Part shown: positions 47,889 to 61,100 of the stretch, in pieces
Numbering within the stretch: position 1 is the first letter of the stretch
Layout: each line of letters starts with the position of its first letter
From: Diploscapter coronatus
Lineage: Eukaryota; Nematoda; Chromadorea; Rhabditida; Rhabditidae
Direction: 5' to 3'
Length of the DNA stretch: 64,000 nt
NCBI GenBank assembly: GCA_964036155.1
Contig: OZ038423.1
Location: 48,437,249 to 48,501,248, forward strand
Program-made: the position numbers and the translations under genes
Notes under the pieces: model-generated
Databases searched by the model: none
What the model saw: only the letters and a program-made list of their open reading frames with translations
Told to the model about the DNA's origin: nothing

Positions 47889-48714
47889 ACTAGTTAACCT
47901 GAGTTCCACGGCCTGTCAAAAGTCTTTAGTGTGATGCATTCGGTACGTGTCAAATTAAAACAGGCGTAAAGCAAACGCATGCGTTAAGTCGATTCATTGA
48001 TTTTTTCGCTCAATTTTGTCGATAATTGCCTAATTAAGTTGGTTTACTATTTTCATAATTGGATTTATTGAACTCCGTGTTTTATAATACATACACGCAG
48101 TGGAATTACACATTTAAAACAAGGGAACCAAGTAAACAAGAAAAATCTGATCCGAACTAGCGATTTGGCTATCATGGGCACTTTTTCTACTAGATTGCAC
48201 TACGGACTTACAGAAAGTTGAAAAAATGGAGTGAAAGCTAAAAAGTGATATTTTGAAATTGTGAAAAGTAGAAAATTTGAAATAAATATTTTAAAGAAAT
48301 TTCTTAAATTAGAATTTCGTTGAGAAAAACAAGCAAGAACCGTAATGTGAACCAAGTACCCGTTAAAGCTCCAATAGATAGCCGAAATCGCTGGGTTCGG
48401 ATTTTTTTCAAGAAAGGATAAACATTTTTGGAAATAGGATTTTCGTTTGACGAATTACCCGAGGTATAATTGATGATTTAGATGATAAATATTTCAAGAA
48501 AAACGTTGCACATACCAAAAGTTCAAATAAAAGTACACATGTCGAATGATTCAAGAGAGATGTCCCGGAAATTTAGCGTTTGACCGTATTTCTGATGAAT
48601 TACTGCACATTACTAACAAGAAGATGAATATTGTTGAGAAAAATTACAAAAAAATAGGAAAACAAGCAAAAATCGGTAAAAATCAGGTGGACAGTGCAAA
48701 TATTGCACTGAATT
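47889..48714. other. Convergent intergenic region
   Basis: About 830 nt between the ends of two converging genes. AT-rich; no exon recognised. Confidence 0.45.
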
Positions 48715-51700
48715 TCAATGGTGCGACTTGGGGCAGGGACGGCTCATGTAGAGAAATTCCTGACCGCTGAGGCGAGGTGCCAAATCGTCGCCGACCGTGA
48801 AAAACAGCGAGCCGACGCCATCCAACTGCATTTTCTCGGTGTTCACGACGGATCCACTGAAAATCGCTTCGGTTAAAATTCTATACATCGATTTTTTTTT
48901 AAAATTATTCTGCAAACTCATGTTTCTGGAAAACTCGCCAACTTTGTTGACATAAACCATAGGGAATTTGTCCAAAAATGCGCACACGCTTCTAGAAACG
49001 ACAAATTTCGACGGAAAACGGTTTTCACGTGAACATTATGATTTCTCGGTGCAGTCGAACTCGCACAATCAAACTTTCCCCTGGGTGCGAGCAGGTTATG
49101 TCAATAATCCTCTTACATTTTCTGCCTTTCATTGATAAAATCATAGAGACGCACATGATTGACTATAATTCCCTCAAAAAACTCGCAAAATTATGAAATT
49201 TATCGAAGCATACTAATTTTTACCTTCTGTCGCGAACCTCGAACGTCCACAGACCGTGACCACAGCCGTGCTGATGCGGGGTGAAAATCTGAAAATTGAA
49301 AAATCAGCTTGTTTTTGGAAACTTCGAAGTTCGGTACCTGCGCAGTGCCATACTGTTCGAATTCCAGCCGGCCCTCTTCACCGTTAGGTGCATGGATCAC
49401 AACGTCGAAGGGCTTAGAAGTGATGGCAGAAAAGTCGATTTCGATCTGAAAATATCAAATTTGATAAAATTTCATCTTCAGCTATTTTTCGTAAATTTTT
49501 TTGCGGATAATCTTCTGCCTAATCCCGAGGATTTCAATAATCCTCTATAATAATTATACCCGATATGAGCTGGCCGAAACCAAGACTACGACGCAATGAC
49601 AATATTTGGGCTTATCCAAAAGTGTGCAATTTTATGTAAGAACCTTTTGAGCTGCTCAGAATTTACGTAAAACGAGTTATCGGCTAATGACTTGCACTTT
49701 TGACGTAGTTAGTGCGTAATTATAAGATCTTTTCGTCTAATGATATTACCAGAACGGAAAAACAATTTCATCAAAGTTTAAATTAGCTGCGTAGCAGAAT
49801 CTATTTTCAGAAACATTGACATTTTCAGGTTTCAGCATTGAAAAATCAAAGTTTTGCTGGACAGTTGGTTCAAAATTGCTCGCAAATTGCGTAATGGTTG
49901 GAAATTCGAGCTGCGGATAAAATTGCAGGTGCTTGGAAAATTTGGAAAACGAACACGTAGGATTCTTCGAAGAGGGTTTCCCTCAAAAAATTTCCACTTT
50001 CTCAGTTTTGAAAATAAAACTCCGAAAATGCTTGGGACAAATTTCATTCTGGTAAAGCCTGGTCGAGATTTTGGCTCATTGTTCTTTAATTCGACTTGTG
50101 ATTTTTCACTTTGCAAAAACAGCCTAGGTGGATTTTTGACTTGTGTCCCAGTCGGAAATCCGTAGTTTCGGTGACATTTTGCAATCTTGCGCATTTTCAC
50201 TCGACCCGTCAAATCTCAAATTCAAAGACCGTGGCATTTTAAAGGGGAGCGCATTAAACTACAAAAGGTTGGAGTAGCGAAAATCACCTGTTCGGATTTC
50301 ATTGCCAAAATTTCCAAATGTCGAAAGATAAAGTCTCAGAAATGGCTGGATAATCAACAGACGTTGATTTTTGGATTTCTCATTTTCCTGTGATTAAAGC
50401 TATTTGTTCATTTGAATAAAGAACATGCTATTTTTCTGCAAAATGAGCCGGAAAGTGTCGGATTAGCTCATGAAAAGTCTGAGAGTTTTGTTATTTTGAA
50501 CTTTCGATCTTGACGATGCGTTCCAAGATAATGAAGTTCTCAAACATTCCACGAGACATAATTTTGATTAGCCCCGAGTTCTTGGGAATTCAATTTCATA
50601 GCGCGACATTTTATGTCGGTCCTCGGAAAGAATTTTTTGTGAGTGAATTAGGTAAGAACTTGCGCGCGCAGAAAAGAGGCAAAAATTATACTTCATTTTG
50701 AGAGTAAAGACTAGAGACGAAGCGAATTTGTGCGTTGAATTCCAGCCGAGTTTGCTTTGTACACGTAATAATCTCATTCCATCTCCGTCTCTGTCCTTTT
50801 GATTAGGGATTTCGGAAAAAGAGGGAAACTCCCTTCTCGCTTGGTGAAATCCAAAGAAAACCTCGAACTTCATTCACAAAACGCAAAGGAAGAATATTCC
50901 AGAAACGCGCTTTTGAAGGGCTACATTCTAGTACCTTCCTAGTTTAGAATGCTGATAACAATAGACTCGGCGGCATGCTCTTCAGAGCATATGATGTTTA
51001 CCGAAAGGTGTTGAAATTATTACATTGTAGTCTTAAAATTGGTAAAAACAGGTAAATATCGGCTGGCATTTGCAGTTAAAATCGCTTATTTCTGGCATCA
51101 AGCTAAGAGGCTCGAAATTATGAAATTCTTTAGAAAAATATGGATATCAAATGTGTGTACATTATTTAAAGTTTACTATTCAAAAATAGCGGGTAAAAAT
51201 CCTGGATATCAATCTAGTACTAGATTATGTTGGTTAAAGACTAAAAAAATTAGCATAGCGTATAAATCTACCTGAGTAGCATCGGCGGGGCAGGTGGTTT
51301 CGTGCGAGTGATGGTACGAGGAGAGCTGGGACAGATTCGACGAATTCCTTCTCATGCCAGAGCCCATTCCCAAAGTGCATTTCGTCTCGATCTGGGCCTC
51401 CATCTGAAATTTGACAAAATTTTCAAAATCCCTCTTGCTAGCTTACTTATGATTCATTCTAATGCATTTCGCCGATTTATATTCATTTTATTGAAAGCCA
51501 ATTTTATTCGCTTTATTTTATTTTTCACATTGATTTGGTCGGCCCATTGTGTGTTTGAAAGCTTGTGAGGGGGCGGCCGAAAGATTCGAAAAAAGAGGGA
51601 CTCGCTCTTTTCAATTGTAGAAGTCGGGCAAGAGAAGTCAAAACGTGAATGAATGAATGAACATTTGCTGGAATCGCAAAAAATTTCTTGCTGAATCTCG

Positions 51701-52115
51701 AGATAAAATAAAATCTGATGAATTTCGAGTTGATATTCATCATCACTTGATCCTATTTCATTATTTTTAAACCTTACGAATTTTCTCACATTTTTCGTAA
51801 ATTCATGACCCCCCCTTTTCTATCGGCACGCTTCCCGAATGTTATTAATAAGTAACTAGAATATTTTTATGGGGCGTTTGTCCGATATCATGGGTCATGT
51901 AGTTCGAAAATCCCTTGAAGCGACTATTTTTTAACTTGCTTTTCTGTATATCATTCTAACCTGCCATTTTTAAGCTATGCTAAGTTGTGTTACCTTTCCA
52001 TCGAACTCGGTCTGGCACGAGGACGAGGCAAAGGGTCCGCTACAGGGAGCGTACGTGGCAGGCTTTGAGTGCATGACGAACATCTTTCGCGTTTTGATAA
52101 GAGGAATTTTGTAAG
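48715..52115 (-). CDS. C-terminal part of an unrecognised Cys-containing, probably extracellular protein
   Basis: Five exons on the minus strand, 52115-51994, 51403-51272, 49445-49338, 49288-49224 and 48856-48715, join in frame to about 189 residues ending at TGA 48717-48715. Each is bounded by good acceptors (TTTCAG) and GT donors. The first visible exon enters in phase 1, so an earlier exon lies further right, unseen. Visible motifs: YAPCSGPFASSSCQTEFDGK, ETKCTLGMGSGMRRN, HHSHETTCPAD, FDVVIHAPNGEE, FTPHQHGCGHGLWTFEVRDR, FLYMSRPCP. Six Cys and alternating hydrophobic residues suggest a beta-rich disulphide-bonded extracellular domain. I do not recognise the family. A signal peptide cannot be checked because the start is missing. 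The 1.8-kb intron (49446-51271) shows nothing else. Confidence 0.75.
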
Positions 52116-55100
52116 CTGAAATAACAATACGTTAATTTTCAAAGTTGTTAAAAAAGACATTCTTCCCAAAAATCATCCAGACCATTTGTAAAAGAAAGCG
52201 AATTTAGGCAAATATTCTCTAAGAAAAAAATTCTTTTACAAGTCCTAAAATGAATTTTGAAGAAAAACGTCTGTCATTAAAATTCGAGCACGCTTTATAT
52301 GCGAATTTCCAACGCGAAAAATAAAACAATGAGAAAGAAATGATTAGTTCGTTGTAAGAAACAATCGAAGTGATGATAGAAATGTGAGCAATTGATGAAA
52401 ATTGGGGAAATGACAAATTTGGTATAAGCTGATTATTGTTTGAGGAAAGGGCGCGGGAGCCATGAATCATCCCTTTCCAGTGATGTGTGGGAGAGAGCAA
52501 AGCAGCGGAAAAATTACAGACTAGAAACTTTAAACTATGAAATTTCTATGAAAGAAATGACAAAAGGAATTTGGCATATAATTAAATAATTAAACACAGC
52601 CGATTAGTGTATTTTATATCTGAAGAACAAGCCCAGGAAATGAGAAAACTCCCTTCTCAGAAAGTTCGCTGTTCCCATTAACACCTCTCTCTCTGAAGTT
52701 CCCCGACAAAAATTAGCTTTCTATGAAATTCCCTCGAAAAAAAATACGGGGGTGTGTGAGAGCTAACGTTAAATAATGATTATGAGGCATATGAAAATTG
52801 AACTCGAAATTCGCTTACAAGTTTAAAATAGAAAATTGTCGTCAAAGTTCCTAATGAAATTCAAATTCATCTGCCACACGATCATTAACGCAACATCATA
52901 AGGAGAATTACAGGGGGTGAAACTACGCAAAACCCTCGGAAAATGATGAATAAAGGAAAATTGTGCGTATTTTAAAGAGAGTAATCCACAATTTCAAGTG
53001 ACGAACAAACCTAGGCAGCGCTTAAGCCAGATCTGTTTTGCGTACTCCCTTAAGTCAAAAATTTCTGCCAAAATCATGTTGCATATTCCTATTTATCAGC
53101 TTTCTATGAGAAATTTGTGATTTGCGTACCCCTCCCCTATAATTTTTCGTTCTGGCTGAAGGTATGCCTAGGTTTGGCGACGAAAAAAGAAATTTGGAAT
53201 TTAGTGGCATAAAATAGGGGTGGTTTTAGCAACTGCACTAATTCCACGTCACTACTTTCGAGTGTCAGAAAATTCGTAAGAATGAGTTTTACGAATTGGG
53301 GAAACACCAATGTTATGAGTAAAATAGAATGATTAGTAAACCAAACGAAGAATTGATTTTGATCTGCAGAATTTAGCGAATTTGGCAAAGTGGAACTAGT
53401 TTCAGCTAGGCAATTAGCTTCTTCTTCTTTTCGTGAATGGAACGGTATTATCGCTTTAAATGCCAGCGAAGTGATAATATCAGTTGAAGAAAATCTTGAA
53501 ATGCCACGAAACTAACAATTATTCTGCTTCTCAAATGTAGGTGGAATTTAATAAGTGTTAGTTCGAGTTCAGAAAAACGTCGCTCAACCCTATTATCATA
53601 AAGTTGGATTAAATTATTTGCTAAATCTACTAATGTACCATAAGAAAGCGTTAATGAACCCGATAATTTGCTATTAGACCAAAGAAATTCTAAAAGATCA
53701 TTTTTCCGAAGATTGAAACAAAATACAGATTTCCTTTAAACAAGACAAGATTCTGGATGGAACAAGCAAAATGGGCTTTGTTAGCCCTGAACACAAGTAA
53801 GCTGATTAGGCTTGGATATCCTGAGAATAAAATTAAAAAAGAAAAAAAAAGCAAGTTCGGAAATGAAGTCATTCTTAAAACGAAGGTCTGAGTAAGCGCG
53901 TATCGCGCTGGAACTTTGTCTGATAGGGAATGAAAGGGGGTCTCCCTTCTCCTCATAAGAGGCGGGGCTTGAAAAAGGGAGGCGGGGTTTCGCCGGCGCG
54001 TGGCAAAAAGCGCACGTGAACGAGACATGCCCCTCTACCTTATCGAATGAAAAAAGTTCCCGGATTAAATCCCGCTCACAAATTTACGCAACTTCATGAA
54101 ATTTTTCCTATGTTTAAACAGTGAAAGCGGTAGAGATACAGCGTTTTCCGAGCAAATAAGCGTCGAAAGTCAGACTGATGGGTACATATACGGGAGTGGC
54201 GAAACGAGGTAACTTGTACCGTTTACCGACAAAATTGAGGGATAAGTCGAATGCGATTGACGTCGAATTTTGAAGGCGAAAATTTCCATAGAACTGTGAT
54301 GTTTCATCCAGTAAAGTGAAAGGTTAGGGTTGCTGAACTGGGATCTTAAAATGGCTTGACTACTCCCATATCACGTGGAGTGTTTTGTTAATTTCTGATC
54401 AAAATCTGGTAAACATGAGGAATGCCGGGGTTTGATTCAATGAATCGAGAAAAATCGCGAGTTGGTGTAGTTTGAAGACTCAGGTATTTGTTGGAGAAAT
54501 TTACGCGACGCTTGTTTTCGATATAATATAAACAAACAGCAGAACAAAGTGTGTTTGGAATATAACGATATGATTATTGCTAGCGAGCGGGTCACATTAC
54601 AAGAGCGCATTTTGACGCAAGTGGTGACTATTCAAACCGCCTGAATTGAATCATAAAAACCCCTTGAATTTGGTGATTTTGAATAAACAATGGTTATGAA
54701 TTTTATGAATCAAAACTTGGTCAAGACTATTTAGATTGATATTAAGTATGATTCAATTAAAAAGGAAATTAATAATATTAAGAAAATGTCTAAGCGGCTT
54801 CAGATGAGGAAAAATAATTCAAAAAATCAAATCAGAAGATATCGAACTCATCACATGAAAACAAAATAAAGTGACGGCTGCAAAATAACGGACTAATCTA
54901 TTGAGACAAAATAAATATAGAACTGTGCACAACCAAAATCATAAACAATGATTAAAGAATTGGCGATAATTAGAAATTCAGACCGGCTAATGTAAGTGAT
55001 TGTTTCAAAGTCTAAACTGACCGATATCATGCGCGCGCTTTTTTCTGCAAAGTAAATGTTTCATCACTTTCATCAATCAATCCGACAATTGACATTGTTC

Positions 55101-58100
55101 AAACGAATTGAAAAGTGACCAAAATTATCACGATGCCCCAAAATCATGTGCATGAAGAGTGAAAGTAGCACAAGACCCTTGGAAACGAACGGACAAAGTA
55201 TTTTTTACGTTCCTTTTCAAAAATCGCTATCTTTAGAAAAGCGTAGCCACAATTTTGGAGTGTAGGATAGTCATCACTTTTCAAATTTCCAATTTCGCAA
55301 AATCCAGATCCCGTTTTCAAAAATGTCCCTTCGACTGTTTCAATATCAAATTGAAATTTTTGCAGTAAAAGCTGAAATTCTAAAAATTACGTTTCAAAAT
55401 TTCGGGTTCAAAATCGAAAGATTAGAAAAAGACGTTCGTCGCCCCACTCTGGGGCCGCTCAATTTTATAGGCGAGGGGTGCCGATTTGATACTGTTGGAG
55501 GGAGAAAAAGTGCGATTGACGGGTAGGAGACTGGGCTCAGAGAACGATTACTCGAAAAACCTGTCTGAGCGGGCAATTTCGATGCGCAAGAATCTCGTTC
55601 CGATGATCTTTTTCAACGGAGATCGAAAAATGAAGGAAGGAAAGAATAAAATGTGTATGTGAAAACCGTGAGATTTTCAAGATAGCTAGAGAAAACAATG
55701 CTTGTACAAAGTTCAAAGGATGAGAAACTTCGTGAAATCTTCTTGAAGATTTTATACTCTAATGAAGTCAACTTGAAACTCGAGGTTTCCCGATCAAACT
55801 TCAGCCAAAAGTTGGACAAAAGCTGATTTTTGAAAATTTATGAATGAGTTGGCTGTCAATTTCGAGCTCAAGCTTTTTTGCAAGAGTTAATGGCTCGACC
55901 CCAGAGGCGCCTTTGTAGAGAGCAAAAAGCACTCGACCACTGCCAACTGCTATCAGGCTATCACCAGATATATCTCGTCCTATGTTTTAGCATAGGGATT
56001 TAACACTGGCTGAGATATACAAATCGCATATCACAAAGAACACGCCACACGCAAGTGATAACGGACTGAAACTGAGTGGGTTCAAACTCAAATAGACCGG
56101 ACGATTTTGTAAGAGGAAATTGCAAAGACGCAAAAAGCTGAGAAAGATAAAGAGGGAAAAGAAAAATGATGAAATCATCGCAAAATGCAAGCAAATTTAG
56201 GAACAATGAAAGTCGGGGCAATAAAGACGGCTGTTTTACGGGGGATGCCGGAGTAAAACGAGTAAATTGATATGACTGGAATGCGCTAATAAACGACACT
56301 TCATTCAGGAATTATAAAAATTTTTCGGACCAACCTGAAGTTTTTCATGACAATTTCCAAAAATTTTATACTCCTTTAAAAACATCTAAATTCAGAAACT
56401 CTAGCCGCTTTATGGTTCATCCACGTGTAAAAGTTATGCGCCAGCCCCGAAAATACCTTGTTCGTTACCAATTTCAGGAAGTGTTCTCTACATACGCCAA
56501 GAGCATGCCTGAATTCTTAGGAATTTCTCGAAAAACTACAATTTAGAAATATATTCCTGGCGCTTTCGATTGGCCTATCTTAAAGTACCATGGAAATAGT
56601 GGTTGAACCCTTCGAATTAGGGGTCGTTGCATGCTTCACGGAGCGAAGTGTTCCAAATTGTGCTTGCACTGCAAGATCGAGAAACAGCATGGGGCTTTTC
56701 GAGGGGAAAAGAAATCAGAAAACGCTCTCCCATTTTTCATAGTATTTCTCTGATTCCTCGTTGGTTTGCAAGAATGCAATGTAGATCCAAAAATGGACAC
56801 CCCCATCGCCGAAACTAGAAAATCTCTAGCCCAATGTTAACGTATATGAAATAAAAGTGGCTGGGATATCTTTGTGGAAGTCAAAATATAAGGAACTGCT
56901 CTGTATGTCTGACCTCTGGAATGACGAAACATAGAAAAAATTGCTGGCGCTAAAAACAGGAAGGCCACTAAATAGGCCTGCCAAAGACTCGAGGCGTTCT
57001 TATTCTACGCTCCAGTAACGAGCCATTTCAGAAATCACCCTTAATTTTTATCCCAGCCGTTTTCGAGCCCATTCGAATGCATTACTCAAAAATTCGCTGA
57101 AAATGAGATGAAAACAGCGATCTTTAGAAATTGGAGAAATTACTCATCCTACTGGAAAATTGCATGACGAAGGGTATTTTTAAGATTCGCTTGAAAAAAT
57201 GAAGCGAACTGGATTTGACACTAGACAAAAGGTAAAAATAGCGATGACTGCATAAAAACTAAAAATAATGCGCTAATTTGAAAGATTACGGGGAAAATCG
57301 GGTTATTCTCGGAAAACGTGCGATTTGGCTTCTGGGCGAGGCGCGCCGCATAGCCGAGGAGTAAATAGACTGACTTTTTGAAACTCGATCGAACAATCGA
57401 AAAGTGCAAAATATCACTTTTTGCTATACTTTTGCAAAAATATCGTATTTATGATAGAAAAATGTTCTTTGGAAAAGTGATAAATAGGTAAAGCCCTTGT
57501 TGTGAAAGGATTCTACTTGTCTAGACTCTCATTAAAGATAGAGTAGTGGCTAGTGTGGCCGCACTTCCCGTAAACTGCACTTCGTATTTACTCGCGTATA
57601 GTTCAAATGAGTCGAATCCTCGCTAAATTTGTCGGATTTCGGGTTCAAAAATTAAATTCCATGACATGATGATTTCTGCTACAAATAGTTGTGCCCAAAC
57701 TTGTAAGCTGATTTTCCATTGATAAGCTTAAAAGTAACATAATGTCTGAAAAAGTAAATTTATGAATGGGCTGGCATTAACGAGTGAAAAGATAGCGTTT
57801 GGATGAATGATAAATGCGTGATATGGATGAATGCTAGTCATTAAGTCTCTGAAGAATTCCCCGGGTGATGTATTTATTAGGATAAATTGTCCGGGGGTGG
57901 AAAGGTAAGCTAGGCAAAAGGCTCGAGAAAATTTCTAAGTCACAAGCATAATGCATGAAAATATTGTCCTCAAAATATGCTCTATTGTTAAATGCTAATG
58001 GCTCTTCGTATTTTCCAAGGTCGAAAGATGAAGGAGAAATGGGAAGAATACTAACATATTAACATTTAGCATTAGAACACGTTTCTAGGAGGGTAAAATT

Positions 58101-61100
58101 CGCGGGGTCGGTGCGATAAGTCACAAGCGCGAAGCATGAAAATATATCGCCCTGTGATGTTGGTCTTTTGCTTCATCTTAAGACCATCACACAATAACAA
58201 TAAAATGTGCGGCAATATAATTGGGTGCATCCGGAGGGTTCGAAACATGTGAATGGAAGGAATGAAAATGTGACTATATTTGAGGGAAATGATAACAATT
58301 TCTTTCTAATAAATAAAATTGCCAAGATTTTACACCGACGATCTACAATCATAGTTAAAATTTCAAAGTTGTATTTCAAATTTTGTGAAACGTATGTTTA
58401 AAAATAAATTCGATGAATTTTAAAGAATAAAGGGGGTGAATTTTCGTGCCCTTGGAAAATACGCCCATTCACCCCCTCGAGCGATGTTTCCTGCATCAAT
58501 CAAACCCGATCATCTGATAGAACGAAAAAATAAACAAAACAAAAGCGCAAGGGCTGAGTCATGTGTGGGGGGCGAAACAGCAAAACTAAACAAAAATTTG
58601 CCTGGAATCGATCTTTTTATGGTTTTCAAAAATTGCAGAAGAAACTTCGTGACAGAGATCAGATTTCAGATTTCCGATTTTTGAGAAAGCTATTATAAAA
58701 ATGTTTAGATCGAAAATTTTAATTGAGAGAAACTTGAAAAGTTGATGCATTACCCAAAATGCCAAACTTTTTTGTAGGCTAGTCCATAAGATCATTTAGA
58801 GCTCAATGAGTCTATTCGTAGTCTATTTTTAGAAATGCCAAGTTTATGAGACATTCCAAAAAGTAGACCCAACATGTGTTAGAAAACTGAGTAATCCCTC
58901 TAGAAACTGAGATCGCGTCAAGACCAAATAATAAGGTGGGAGGGTTTTTGATCTGACCTTAACAAAGAATCATTCTAATCAACAACAATAGATGAGAGAA
59001 GTGTTTGTAAAAAAATCACTTATTCCACTAATCCCATTATTAAAAATAAAAGGTAAATAGACGGAAGAAGGCAGACATCGATATCGCGCGCACAATTGTC
59101 CATACGTAGTGCTTCACTGATCGAGCAAAAACATGACGGGAGTGAAGAAGACATTAAAAAAATGATTTTTTACGCGCGCGCTCCTTTCACTCAGATAATC
59201 GGCCAAAAATGGCGTGGTCTATTTACAAAAATGTTATGCAGCTGGGTGAAATGCCGTTAAAAGATCAATTTCGGCCCGAGGTTTCGTCGGACCGATAGAA
59301 AAATCTTATGACGGTGAACTTCGTTGCTTGATGCTAGAACTGTGAACCTTGAAACGAGTAGATAGTTCTAGAAAAGGGCATATCAAAATAGAGTATGAAA
59401 ATGGTTTCAAATACGACATTTTTTTCATAAAGCTATGCCGAATATGAATTTTTGTTCAAGCTAGACTCCCAAACTTTAGTGAATTCACCATAGATGCGTT
59501 CGAATAAAAGATAGAAAAAACCAGACAAATCAACAAAAATACAGAAAATTGTCCGAACCACGCGGCCGCGACAAAAGACGAGTGAGTGGGGAATTTGAAC
59601 GCTTTTTCCAAGCGCTTTCCGCATTTTTGAAGCGGCTTGTATCACCATAGAGAGATTTTGTTGGGTCTGAAAAAGCGTGGGAAGATTTTTGGCTCAAATG
59701 CGATGTCTGGAGCAAAATCGCTTGAAAAATAGTCATATTCAAGGCTAGTTTGAACTTCTGATCGAACGTTTCTTGAGTAGAACGTTATTTCTGTCCAAAA
59801 GTCATTTCTGGAGGAACTTTCCCAGAAGCTTACGTAATATCAAAGTCTGCAGCCACTGCAGGAATATGCTATGTGTGAAGATGTCGCTTCCGACTTTCTC
59901 AGATTCAAAAATCGCTATTAAAAAGCCGGCAAAAATGCGTAAAATTTAAAGTTCCTGCAAAGAGGAAGTGTCGAGTGTGTTTGTCCTTTTCACCGATAAG
60001 CGCCCAGCAAACCCGAACCAAAAAGCGAACCAACGGAAACAAAGGCTGGCGCCAAAAGCTCGAAAGTTTAAAAGAAGCTTTTTGCACTTTAAACCTGGCA
60101 GTGAACGTCAAAACAACCATTTTTCAAAGGGGCAGCATAAAATATGAGAAAATGATGAATTAACAGAAAAAGTGACATTTTCATCGGAAGTTATCGATGA
60201 AGAATGACTCATTTGGGCGTATTCAGAGAGAGGTTGACCCGGGAGTAATCCCATCTTCGGAAAGAGATACGATCAAACCCTCTATCTGCATATCTCTTGG
60301 AATCTAGTCAATTGACCGGTACAGCCTTTCCCTTTATCTTTGTACCTCTCAATTTTGCGTATCTTTGGCTATTCAAGGTTGGACCGGGTCACTGGGGTTT
60401 CTTTGACAAATCATTGAATGAGTGGGTATTTACTAAATTGGGGTTGATGGCATTTTGATAAGCGCATCTTTTACAAATTAATCAGAAAATGGAAAAAGTA
60501 GCTTCAAAGGGAAAAATCGACTTTTAAAGGCTACCAGATCTGGTCATATCGTAGCATGAAACAGTACGCAAACAGTACAATGTAGTACAGAATGAATCAC
60601 ACTTATAAAGTAAAGTACGAGCGGTCACTACCTAATACCCGAGAGTTCATATGATTGAAACAAACGCGATAAATATATGTGAAAAATAGTATTGCAAGGA
60701 TGGAGTACAATGAGATTGAGAAATACTGAAAATAGCGCTGAAAAGTGTTGAAAGGTCACCTGAAATACCCCCTGAACAGCATAACGTTGCGCACCTGAAA
60801 CTGAGTGATCCGGGCCAGAGATCAGAACACGTGAAAGATAGCGGACGGAAAGAAATCGGCGAAAATTGGGGAGCAAGCTCGTAAACTCGGTCAGAATATG
60901 AAATCCGGCTATGAAGCATTAGTGCTGGGTTTTCCAGCTTATGCTTCGTCATGTGATTAGAAGGCTTTCGAAAAAGCGAGAGGATAAACAAGAGGTAAAC
61001 AAAGTGAAGGGAGCAAGAACACAACCCTTGAAAAACTCAAGCTGTTGTGAAATCATCAGACCTTTCAGCAAAGCGTGTTTCCCTAAATGTGAAGGCATCA

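Noticed and set aside
53690..54028. 112-codon minus-strand open frame
   Set aside because: Considered as the missing 5' exon of the gene ending at 48715; it has no donor in the needed phase and its composition is that of T-rich non-coding DNA.
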